Shown piece after piece: positions 10,857-18,806 of a stretch of 20,520 bases of DNA; the first letter of the stretch is position 1; the number at the start of each line of letters is the position of its first letter. Position numbers and translations under genes: made by a program. This stretch comes from Reticulitermes lucifugus (lineage: Eukaryota > Arthropoda > Insecta > Blattodea > Rhinotermitidae), in assembly GCA_026260175.1 (NCBI GenBank), contig JAKCWW010003045.1:743-21262 (forward strand). The letters are read 5' to 3'. A model generated the notes under the pieces. That model was given only the letters and a program-made list of their open reading frames with translations. It was not told the DNA's origin and did no database searches.

Positions 10857-11240
10857 TTAGACGCGTTCGCAAAGTTGCAAAAAGGGACTATTAGCTCCGT
10901 CTGTCTGCATGGAACAATTCGGCTTCCGCTGGACGGATTTTCATGAAATTTGATATTTGACGATTTCTCGAAAATCTTTCGGAAAAACTCAAGTTCCATT
11001 AAAATTTGACAAGAATAACGGGTACTTTATATGAAGACCTATGTACTCTCATGATAATATCTCGCTGAATTCTTCTTAGAATGAGAAATGGTTCAGACGA
11101 AAGGTGCAAAGAAAATCAAAACACGCCTTTTATGTTCAGTAACATTTTTCCGAAAGTCGTACCGTTTATAAGATAATGCGGAAAATGTTGTACAGCCGGT
11201 ATAGGCCCCAGATGACATAATATGGCGCATGCACTTTCGC
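10857..11240 (-). repeat. Dispersed repeat A, copy 2, inverted
   Basis: The reverse complement matches 3630-4041 from GTGCATGCGCCATATTATGTCA to TTTGCGAACGCGTCTAAAAA. It lacks about 17 bp in the GACAGACA region (GCAGACAGACGGAGCTAATAG here, against GCGGACGGATAGACATACAGG plus CAGACGACGAAGCTAATAG in copy 1), consistent with contraction of a short tandem repeat. Both copies are diverged and non-coding. Confidence 0.85.
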
Positions 11241-11509
11241 GTTACGACAGGTCTCTATAGCGTACTGCACTAGCAAAAGGTTAAGCGTGAGTGTCAAGTT
11301 CGCTAAACATTCCAAAACTAAGAAATATGCGGAAATATATACACCGCGAGAAGGACCGTTACATTTGCGTTACGTTGTCTTTTCCATTGTTATGCATTTG
11401 AGAAAAATTCCGTGTCTTTTCTCATCATGTTAGGATTGTGTAATACGGGCATTACCACGTCAAAAGATGACGTCACGAAATAACTCAGCAAAACATTCTT
11501 CATGCCTTT

Positions 11510-11790
11510 TTCCCCTCTAGATCGTCCAGTCCTTGACAGAGCCCGAAGAATCACTATAACGGTTCGATTCCCGTTATGGGCAAGATTTGTGTCTTCTCCA
11601 AAGCGTCAACACCGGCTCTGAAGACCTCGCAACCTCCTATTCAATAGATATAGGGTTCTTTCTCTGGAGTAAGGCGGCCGGGGACTGAAGCTGACGACTC
11701 ACTTCCTTCTAGTGCCTAGGATATGAATGAGCTGAGCTACAACTTCGTATCTTCATATGCCTGCATGGTCTGCAGATGGACAACTTCGCT
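11510..11790 (+). mobile_element. SINE family B, copy 3
   Basis: The head carries a canonical B box GGTTCGATTCC at 11561-11571. The body phrases CAAGATTTGTGTCTTCTCCAAAGCG and GGCTCTGAAGACC correspond to CAAGACATTTTTCTCTTCTCC and GCTCTGAGGCCC of the minus-strand copy at 4985-5260. Next come GGCGGCCGGGGACTGAAGCTGACGACTCACTTCC and CTAGTGCC. The tail TATGCCTGCATGGTCTGCAGATGGACAACTTCGCTTTCC parallels the family tail. The A-box half is weak. No target duplication was found. Confidence 0.8.
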
Positions 11791-12293
11791 TTCCTTCATC
11801 CAGTCCTTGGGTACGCCAATATTCTTTCAGTCTTTTGTGTTTCATATGCAATAACGGTTAGCCAACGCCAAAATCAATGAGTTGGGGATGGATATGTGGA
11901 GATAATGGCGCACAAAATTATGCAAAGCGAGGTGCGGGATTCGAAACAACTGATGCACACAGCACTTGGGCAAACAAAATTAAAGGCCGTTTTTTGAACG
12001 GTTAAGTCACCTTAAATTTATCTCTGTGATGACGTAATTTTTGTGTTCAATGCTACGACGTCACTACATAAAAACGTAAAACAAAACAGATTAAGGAACG
12101 GCTGCAGCCAATTGGGCCCTCATCGACTTAAGTTTTCAGCACTTCATTTCACTGCATTCTTATCTACAACATTTATTACCAACCTGCCAGCAACAGAGCG
12201 GGACTCCGAACAAGACAAACGAGTCTGTAGCACTAATGAGTTTGTACAGATAAAGTTTACAAATCGCGAGACACGTAAATTGAAGAGTTTTTG
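11791..12293. other. No recognisable gene or repeat
   Basis: Unassigned. It includes most of a 107-codon plus frame (12043-12366) whose last 19 residues are the LINE tail described next. The upstream residues are not recognisable as reverse transcriptase and probably extend by chance. Confidence 0.4.
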
Positions 12294-12545
12294 GTACCTA
12301 AGCGAGAAACTAAGAGGATGCTGGAGAAAATTACATAAACAGGATCTTCATGATTTGTACTATTAGCTCAGTATCATTAGGGCATTCAAGTCAATGTAAA
12401 TGGGATGAGTGCAGCATACAACATTCATGGGACAGATGCAAAATATGTACACATGTTTGGTCGGAACATCTGAAAGGAATAGACCAATTTGAAGACACAG
12501 GCGTATAATGAAAGGATCCTCAGGCAACAGCGTGCAAGGATGTGA
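12294..12545 (+). mobile_element. LINE ORF2 C-terminal tail, copy 1 (pseudogene)
   Basis: The frame ending at 12366 finishes EKLRGCWRKLHKQDLHDLYY, which I recognise as the C-terminal region of an endonuclease/reverse-transcriptase (non-LTR retrotransposon) protein common in insects, usually continuing with a K-S-x-R-x-x-W-A-G-H-V-x-R-M-G segment. Here a TAG at 12364-12366 ends the frame. The following bases still encode recognisable pieces when read through stops: SIIRAFKS, then LVGTSERNRPI and RHRRIM (parent type LVGKPEGKRPL and RPRRRW). The catalytic domain is absent. The nucleotide phrase TACCT..GAGAAACTAAGAGGATGCTGGAGAAAATTACATA is shared with copy 2 at 16239. It is dead by several stops. 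Confidence 0.82.
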
Positions 12546-12989
12546 GTTAGACTCGTCTGGTCAACGACAACAAATAACATCATAATATCTTAGGTTACTG
12601 TAGCCACGACTCAGTTTCTAATCCATCGTTTGTAAAATCCGCGATGCAGCGCGTGAACGTGGGGAACACAAAATATTGGAAAAGTTTGTCTCAAATTCAA
12701 CATATGTTGCCTAAAGCGGAACGAATATACTCGTATTTCTGTCAGGTCATGTGGACCAAACGGAAAGAGAATTTACAACGCAGACAGCGGTCAGACAAGA
12801 ACAACATGGCTGTGAAGAACGCTGGTGCCGCTGAAACCGGACCCGGCCTGCAGTTGAACTTCTTTCGTGTATGTGGTGATAATACAGGCTTAATTAAACA
12901 CGATGAAAAAGCGTTCTCTCAGAAACTGAATAAAGTGTAAGCCAAATTTTAAATCAGTTTTTCAGAGGAAGATGAGAACACCATGGACC
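12546..12989. other. No recognisable gene
   Basis: A 98-codon plus frame (12644-12940) is lysine- and glutamine-rich but has no recognisable domain. It lies between LINE and CGAAACGT-repeat remnants and may be decayed 3' sequence of one of them. Confidence 0.4.
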
Positions 12990-13125
12990 TATCGATCCTT
13001 GAAGATTAGGACACTACGCTGTTTCGATACGTCGGGATATGGCTACGCACTGATGCAGCGTTATCCCAGGCGAATGACATCTTCAACTACACCGCTACGA
13101 AAACCTCAGAACTCCACTGACAGAC
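12990..13125 (+). repeat. CGAAACGTCGG repeat, copy 2
   Basis: GTTTCGATACGTCGGGATATGGCTACGCACTGATGCAGCGTTATCCCAGGCGAATGACATCTTCAAC and then ACCGCTACGAAAACCTCAGAACTCCAC follow the phrase order of the family (CGTCGG, CTACC-like, GCGCAACATCCCAG, GACAGCCATCTTCA, CCGCCGTGAGAACCTCA-like). It is diverged. A 67-codon frame (12972-13175) over it is a by-product. Confidence 0.6.
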
Positions 13126-13272
13126 GTTTCGACGCTGGGCAAGCAGCATTAACAGAACTCCCTGCATTGTATTGACGTGCGAATGATTACAATATACCTG
13201 GTGAAATGGAACTGTCAAGATACGTCGAATATTATAGTTGATTTCAGGCTTCCGCCACGGTGTAAACGAAAG

Positions 13273-13499
13273 CTTCTCTTTTCTAGGATGTTACGCAACG
13301 CTGACTGGTAGTTACTTGCCGACGTTTCGGGACAACCAATATGTCCCATCTTCGAGGGTCAAGCTGTCCAAGAGGAGGGTCAAGCAGTCCAAGTTTCTTC
13401 TTGGGCTGCTTGACCTTTGAAGATGGGACTGATAGGTTGTCCCGAAACGTCGGTAACTAACTACCAATCAACGTTGCGTAACACCGCAAAAGAGCGAAG
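13273..13499. repeat. Long palindrome of two CGAAACGTCGG repeat modules, head to head
   Basis: The left arm 13273-13372 and the reverse complement of the right arm 13400-13499 align without gaps over 100 nt with 83 matches, around a 27-nt loop. Each arm, read outward, gives GAAGATGGGAC, a 9-nt loop, GTCCCGAAACGTCGG, then ACTACCA and GTTGCGTAACA. Within the left half a 17-nt unit GGGTCAAGCWGTCCAAG is duplicated (13356-13372 and 13377-13393), so the hairpin can pair in two registers. The element is non-coding; as RNA it would fold into a long imperfect hairpin. Confidence 0.92.
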
Positions 13500-13967
13500 A
13501 TCTGCACTGAATATTACTCTTCGTTTCAAACTTACATCTGCTGGACAAAGCAAGCGGTTAGAATAGAATAGACGTACGAGCAGAAATTGTGTCAATAATC
13601 TCCATCACGACGCTAGATAACAAGACACTAGTCTGACCGCTGCTGGAGCCAACCAGAGCGTTTCATTTCGCTTCAGCGCCCGCGCCCGTTCTGCCAACGG
13701 TTTGTAAGCAACAGAACCGCGTCGGCACCACATCCGACGAATTTACGCGACATCAGGGGTTTAAAGTGTATTTAACTGTACTGGTAGTTCGAGCCTGTCA
13801 ACCGATTAAACAGGTTTATTCAAATCTTAACATGCAATTTTGGCCAGATGTCATACAAAATTTGGAGCCCTGGGTGAACGCCCCCCTCAAACAGACCTGT
13901 CTGGCAACAAGGAATTTGAATCTTCAATGGTCACTCATCTTAATCACTGTACAGAATGCACCATCAC
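13500..13967. other. Unassigned; locally GC-richer segment
   Basis: 13640-13745 is noticeably richer in G, C and CpG than its surroundings (for example CTTCAGCGCCCGCGCCCG). No gene, promoter element or repeat could be assigned. The 106- and 83-codon frames starting at 13766 and 13840 run into the trinucleotide tract and owe their length to it. Confidence 0.4.
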
Positions 13968-14060
13968 CACTGCTACTACTACTACTACTACTACTACTAT
14001 TACTACTACTACTGCTACTACTACGACAATCACCACCACGACCACCACCGCTACTAATAC
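13968..14060 (+). repeat. TAC/ACC trinucleotide microsatellite
   Basis: Mostly TAC units with interruptions (TATTAC, TGCTAC), changing to ACC units (CACCACCACGACCACCACC) towards the right. Because the unit length is three, two frames stay open through it, producing runs of leucine in one and threonine in the other. This explains the apparent open frames here. Confidence 0.95.
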
Positions 14061-14692
14061 CACCACAAATAGTAATATACGAGTAATGTAAATGATAATT
14101 TATTGTTTTACGTGGCCTTTGGAAGCTTCCTGGGACTTCTTTGTTCTTACGCTTAGGCTCTTACGCGACGATGCAATAGAGGTACTCCTATGTGATTAGC
14201 AGAGTATGGGAAAGTAGTTACGATATTTGAACCGTGATAATCTGTACGAAATTTGTCTAGAAATAATGCTAAAACCACGCCAATCACCCCCACACAACCC
14301 CGGTCATAGTAGTCTGTATCCTGCCGAACGCAAAATGTGCAAAGCGGTGTCGGCAATTGCGAGACATTCCAGGCAATTTCACGTTCTCAAAACCACCTAC
14401 AATTGAAACAGGAGATGCGTAATTGCGACACCTTTCTATATGTTTGTGCCAGCACGTCATCTTGTACGGCATGATGCATTACTTCAAATACCTTCTAACC
14501 AATTCTGATGTAGTTCCAATCGGTGTATGAGACTAGGATCTCAGAAGAAACATGTGCTCTGCTTGGGTGAAACGTAGAGAGGTAATACAGACGTAGAAAC
14601 AACGTAGGTTATGACATGTTCAGTCAGCAGGACCGGGGACAGAGTCTGCAGGCAATGATTCTCTATGTACATAATCACAGTGTGCAGGGCTG
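14061..14692. other. No recognisable gene or repeat
   Basis: Overlapping 67- and 62-codon minus frames (14153-14356, 14284-14472) have no recognisable domain. Nothing else was identified. Confidence 0.45.
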
Positions 14693-14752
14693 CTTTGTAG
14701 TTTATTTAACATCGCTACCAGTAACTAAGGCTGCATATCCTCGAATGATAAG
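14693..14752 (+). mobile_element. Possible short SINE fragment
   Basis: GTAGTTTATTTAACATCGCTACCAGTAACTAAGG followed by GAATGATAAGAGG resembles the start of a SINE I recall from insects (TTATTTTACGACGC, CAACATCTTAGG, GAATGAGATGAAGG). The fragment is short, diverged and has no second copy here, so the call is weak. Confidence 0.35.
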
Positions 14753-14821
14753 AGGATAGTAAATAATCAATTGAGAAAGACATAAAAGAAAACGGCGGTG
14801 GTCTAATTTAAGACAGTACAT

Positions 14822-14880
14822 CAAATTCAATTGAAAAGCGAACCCAGACGCACGGAAAGCTTAATAGCCTTACATTTACT
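14822..14880 (+). mobile_element. SINE family D, 3' tail fragment
   Basis: AAGCGAACCCAGACGCACGGAAAGCTTAATAGCCTTACATTT is the same sequence, with a few changes, as the minus-strand tail of the SINE at 15420-15590 (AAGCGAACCCAGGCGCACGGCAAGCTTAACGGCATTACGTTT). Only the tail is present, in the opposite orientation and about 550 bp away. Confidence 0.85.
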
Positions 14881-15378
14881 CATACAATGTACATAATACA
14901 CCACTTACCGCATGTTAGAGTATGTGTAGGAAAGGACCTTCATCAACTCTCAGACATGCTTGACACCCGGCGAACAGATTATTAAATACTGTTTGAAGTT
15001 TTGTCTAGGAATTGCCAACACTGCGCCCTGATTAAACAGGCGCTGCGTGACTGACACACCGCCAGTACTATCGTCGGGTGTACGATTACATGAATCATCT
15101 GACGTCTTAAGTCACACGGTCTAGGTTAATCTGCTGTGTGTAACAGACGTGTGAAACACAGTGTAACTTAAATTGTTCTTCGCGAGTATGCAGTACAGTT
15201 TAACAGCGAGGATTTTCATTGTGGGCACCTATACAATACACGGAAGAAATCGCATGGAAAGTGTTGTTGGAAGTTTACAATACGGTTTCCCGGTGTTTCA
15301 GTTCCTTCGAAATCAAATATGTGTGAGAGATGAATGAGGTAATTTCCAACATATACACTAACATACGGTGTTATATAT
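14881..15378. other. No recognisable gene or repeat
   Basis: Unassigned sequence lying between two oppositely oriented SINE D tails. No open frame of note and no recognisable repeat. Confidence 0.45.
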
Positions 15379-15396
15379 CACACACACACACACACA
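15379..15396. repeat. (CA)9 dinucleotide microsatellite
   Basis: Nine uninterrupted CA units flanked by TATATAT and TATTATAT, directly beside the 3' end of the minus-strand SINE D, so it may have grown from that element's tail. Confidence 0.95.
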
Positions 15397-15419
15397 TATT
15401 ATATGCTGAAACGTAATGC

Positions 15420-15590
15420 CGTTAAGCTTGCCGTGCGCCTGGGTTCGCTTATCAGTTAAACTTGACATTTGCCTGGAGGGACTGAGGAAAACCATGAGAA
15501 CATCAGTCCCGGTTAAGACTCGAACCGGACTCCTCATTAATACAAGTCCACAAAGTTTTCCCTTAAGGCAACCTACTCCGTACCATAAAC
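15420..15590 (-). mobile_element. SINE family D
   Basis: On the minus strand it begins GTACGGAGTAGGTTGCCTTAAGG (A-box-like, about 15567-15582). The B box GGTTCGAGTC is at 15517-15526, with a GGACTTGTATTAATGAGGAGTCC segment just before it as in a tRNA-like head. The body GGTTTTCCTCAGTCCCTCCAGGCAAATGTC is of a kind common in insect tRNA-SINEs. The tail AAGCGAACCCAGGCGCACGG recurs at 14822. Frames of 93 codons (minus) and 67 codons (plus) over it are by-products. Confidence 0.85.
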
Positions 15591-16238
15591 AAGCTGAACA
15601 CAATGTGCTTGTTAAATGACACTGCACCCCTGCTTGCAATACATGAGTCGTTAATTCTGACGTAATCGAAAAACGTGAACTATCACGAACCGACTCGACT
15701 CCCCCGAGTGCGCTAATCGTAGGCCCCTATAAATCGCATTTTGTTCTACTGTACTGAAACACGATTCCTATATTCTGATTTGCCTTCCTTTAACTAATTT
15801 CTAGAAAGGTGACCAAACCAGTTTTCCTTATGGCATGAAGGTATACTTCGATTCACATCATGACGCATGCGGTTTATTGTCGCTGTCTCGCTTTGAAGGT
15901 GACGCAAGACGCTCCTTCCTTCTTGATACGGGCATTACCCCGCCTTACTTAATTCTAACAAAGCAGAATCGTAAATATTCTCCAGCAGAGTGAGCAGTCA
16001 TGTGTTGCGTGCTCTCCATCCAAAACGACACTGCCAGGAACATCAACCTCTAAACAGCTGTGCAAGATTTCGCAAAAGCAAAGTTCGGATTGTCACATTG
16101 CAGGAAACGACACAGAAAGCATACTTCCCATTATTTCAATGAGTTTTGATATATATTAATATAGATAGCCACATTTCAGTTTTTATCATTTCATGGTAAA
16201 ATTACTGCTGTCACTTAGACTACCGAGCTGTTACGTGA
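15591..16238. other. No recognisable gene or repeat
   Basis: Unassigned. The phrase ATACGGGCATTACC (about 15926-15939) also occurs at about 11443-11456, which may mark a decayed shared repeat or be chance. No open frame of note. Confidence 0.4.
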
Positions 16239-16585
16239 TACCTGGATACAAGAGGAAGTAATAAGAGACTGGAAACAATTACATACTGGGGAACTTCATG
16301 TTCTGTATTCCTTGCCAAATATTATGACGGTGATCAAATCAAGGACATCTGGCTTGGCAGGGCATGTGACACGCATGGGACAGAAGATAAATCATTCACG
16401 ATTTTCGTGGGAAAACCAGAAAGAAAAAGGATGCTTGGAAGATATAGGCTTAGATGGGGACAACATCAAACCGGAAGTTAATGAAATTGGATGGGAGCTC
16501 AGAATAGCGACGAGTGGCGGGCTGGTGTGACCACGGTAATGAACATTCGGGCTCCATAACATGCGGGGAATTCCCTAACCGTTAT
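16239..16585 (+). mobile_element. LINE ORF2 C-terminal tail, copy 2 (frameshifted pseudogene)
   Basis: One frame reads WKQLHTGELHVLYSLPNIMT, then VIKSRTSGLAGHVTRMG and later NEIGWE, and ends at a stop near 16528. The conserved ending continues in another frame at 16509-16559 as DEWRAGVTTVMNIRAP followed by TAA. This is the order expected for the C-terminal region of an insect endonuclease/reverse-transcriptase protein (WRKLH..EL..LYS, KSxxxxxAGHVxRMG, EIGW, DxWRxxVxxVMNxRxP). The shift lies between GWE and DEWRA. The reverse-transcriptase domain itself is absent, so this is a 5'-truncated copy, typical of LINE insertion. Sequence after 16559 (ATGCGGGGAATTCCC) looks like 3' UTR. Confidence 0.88.
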
Positions 16586-16949
16586 CGTCGCATACGAGCA
16601 TATGCCGATCTGTGAAAGGTACTGGCGAATGGCCTCGCACGCCATCTGCTGGTCTCTGTGTGTTTACTAGGTAGCAATTGGAACGTGCACGCTAAGCCAG
16701 AAATACTCAAGCCGTCACGAGATACAATTGACCTAACCTTCTGAATCAGGACTCTGCTCCATGTAGTTACTGAGTTAATTACAGTGCTAACTGAAGTTTT
16801 AGTTTCTACGATTTATCAATCGTTATTCAATTCAGCATCCTAACATGGTGGTTACCAGGCCTACAGACTGTCGGGGATTAGAAAATCATGACCTTGCGAT
16901 GGGCTTCAATGCAGAGACTACGACACTAAGTTTGGTGAAAACCGGCCAA
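16586..16949. other. No recognisable gene
   Basis: Likely remnant LINE 3' sequence at the left, then unassigned. The 66-codon frame 16845-17045 begins here but its recognisable part belongs to the next repeat. Confidence 0.4.
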
Positions 16950-17165
16950 GTGGTTAAACAGATCACTGTGTTCTGGGATGTAACACCGTGTAATTTGGTA
17001 GACACGCATCAACGACTTCAGGGAACGCTTTCTTTCCACCTTTAGGGTGAAGATGGAAACAAAAGGTCCCTCCGAAACGTTGGTATATATCTACCAAACT
17101 AGAAGGCGTCATAGCTCAAACGACAGTAATCCTAATCGTCGACGCCATCAGAATCTGAAATCTCT
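16950..17165 (+). repeat. CGAAACGTCGG repeat, longest copy, with FWDVTPC-type leader
   Basis: The left part encodes ITVFWDVTPCNLVDTHQRLQ in one frame, a peptide I recall as a frequent spurious prediction in insect genomes. It runs directly into GTGAAGATGG, CCCTCCGAAACGTTGGTATATATCTACCA, GGCGTCATAGC, GACAG and GAATCTGAAATCTC, the phrase order of the CGAAACGT family. The two parts therefore look like one repeat of about 215 bp or more. No ends or target duplication could be fixed. Confidence 0.72.
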
Positions 17166-18502
17166 GATGTGGCAACAGGAAAGGGAACATCAGTCAGCAT
17201 AAGTCTAATTTTGATCCCTAACAGAGGCAGGATAAATGTAAGTGCCCCGGCACCTTGTGTCCATTCCAATCCGTGGCGCTTACACGCCAGCGCGGCCCAA
17301 GGTCTTGCCGGGTTTCTTAAATCTTCACATGCTTTTGGTGTGTAGGACAGGACATCGTGCCTTTACTGTAACAGCTAAAGGTCAAAGTCTGAGCCCGGCA
17401 CCGTGTTTCTGAAAGTAGTGAGTTTCGCGGCTATAAGTATCCCGGCTACCCGAACGGTTGTTCTAAAACTTTAGTTGAGCCGCGCCTAGCCATTCAGGTA
17501 AACTGCCCTTCAACCCTTTTCATACCAATTTTTGCTAATGGGCTAGGCGCTCGGACAGACTTTACTTGTCGGAAATCAGACGTTAGTGGTACCTGCAGCA
17601 AACGAGGCGGTACCTGGACCGTGTGCGTGCAGTTGAGGTGAACAGTCTACAGCAAAGGATAGCTCTTGTATCAATCAGTGCCTTCTGCATGACAGCACTC
17701 CATGACCAGCACCAGTAGTAAGATTTGTTCATGTGAAATATATCAACTTACAATCTATATGAAATAGCGTAAATCTGCACTGAATCCTGGAGCAGTTATC
17801 CAAAGATAGCAAGTGTTTGTTCTTGATTCGAGAAGGCCTGGATATCTCAAGAGACATATTAGCACTCCCCTGCATCATCCCTGAGATAGGACCGTACGAA
17901 CCGTTAGCTGCCTTTTCAGTAACCGAAGCCGGAAATTCAGTATTTAGAGGACGGTTACATTACCTACACAGGACATCAAAAACTCAGGAAGAATCGCACA
18001 CATACATCCACGCTCGAGCTGGATTTAAGCACACGATCGCAATGCGTGAGCCGTAGAAAACAGACCGTGAGGCCACTGTGGTTTGCAACATCTTGCATAC
18101 GTTCTTTTATACTCAGAAGACTTCAGCTGCGAAGTTCCGTTATCTAAAGTCCACAGACCACGGGAGGGAAGTGGGTGGGGGGGGGGAACCTTGTCTTGCG
18201 CGACAGATTTTCCTGCTACTGCAAGAAGGACTGAAAACACAAAGCATTTCGAGTAGAGTGTAGTGAGCCAGTGCACTGTGCGATTACTTGCAGGATGGGC
18301 GGCAGCAACCTGTCACTCACCACGAAACATTCAGCATGCGCATATATCGCATTCCTAGCGGCGATCATCACGTGGTCTGTGGACAGTATCAGTTCTTAGG
18401 CAGAGCTACCAAGTTTACGTGAATCCCCAAACGGAGTTCTCATGTCAAATTTACCCAATTATTTGTGTAATTAACTGTGACAGTGATTAGCGACACTGAA
18501 CA
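17166..18502. other. Unassigned; one inverted repeat and a G10 run
   Basis: GC-rich patches occur at about 17235-17320 and 17385-17495. A G10 run lies at 18177-18186. The 79-codon (17817-18056) and 83-codon (18025-18276, minus) frames have no recognisable domain. The inverted repeat at 17482-17550 is listed separately. Confidence 0.45.
17482..17550. repeat. Short inverted repeat
   Basis: GCGCCTAGCC-ATT at 17482-17493 pairs with AAT-GGGCTAGGCGC at 17537-17550, with one unpaired base and a loop of about 43 nt. It may be the remains of a small TIR element or simply a hairpin. No target duplication was seen. Confidence 0.7.
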
Positions 18503-18513
18503 AACTTGGAGTC
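18503..18513. repeat. Target-site duplication, left copy
   Basis: AACTTGGAGTC, identical to 18796-18806. The two copies bracket the SINE exactly, with the element's A-rich 3' end (T run on the plus strand at 18515-18520) next to this copy. Confidence 0.92.
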
Positions 18514-18795
18514 GTTTTTTGTGGTGAAGGGCCCCGCAGCAGATGCTACTGACGCACCGCAGCCTTGAGGCTTAGTGTGCAACCCTGTGATGAAGATGAT
18601 TAGTTTTTTTTTCGTATTTCTGTGTAGGTGTGGAATGAAATTGACAGGGGAAAACTGAAGTACTCGGGGAAAAACCTGTCCCAGTGCCACTTTCTCCACC
18701 ACAAATCCCACATGGACTGACCCGGGATCGAAACGGGGCCTCCGCGGTGAGAGGCCGGCGACTAACCGCCTGAGCCATGGCCATGGCACGGCCAT
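18514..18795 (-). mobile_element. SINE family E, complete, with perfect 11-bp TSD
   Basis: Minus-strand tRNA-derived SINE of 282 bp. The A box TGGCTCAGGCGG is at 18766-18777 and the B box GTTTCGATCCC at 18724-18734, followed by a body with CAGGTTTTTCCCCGAGTACTTCAG and TTTCCCCTGTCAATTTCATTCC. There is an internal A9 run and a 3' part ending CCCTTCACCACAAAAAACG. It is flanked by AACTTGGAGTC on both sides. A 146-codon frame (18487-18927, minus) crosses the whole element, and an overlapping 81-codon frame contains AQAVSRRPLTAEA and FSPSTSVFP; I recall both types as spurious cockroach/termite predictions. The 5' end carries a short CCATGGCCATGG duplication. Confidence 0.95.
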
Positions 18796-18806
18796 AACTT
18801 GGAGTC
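18796..18806. repeat. Target-site duplication, right copy
   Basis: AACTTGGAGTC, identical to 18503-18513, adjoining the 5' (tRNA) end of SINE E. Confidence 0.92.

Noticed and set aside
11468..11475. TGACGTCA as a cAMP-response-type promoter element
   Set aside because: An 8-base match in 20 kb can occur by chance and no gene start is nearby.
12043..12366. 107-codon frame as a complete small gene
   Set aside because: Its only recognisable part is the last 19 residues, which are a LINE tail cut by a stop; the upstream part is unrecognised.
13766..14091. Two overlapping plus frames with poly-leucine and poly-threonine
   Set aside because: Their length comes from the trinucleotide microsatellite, which cannot contain a stop in those frames. 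The flanking residues show no domain.
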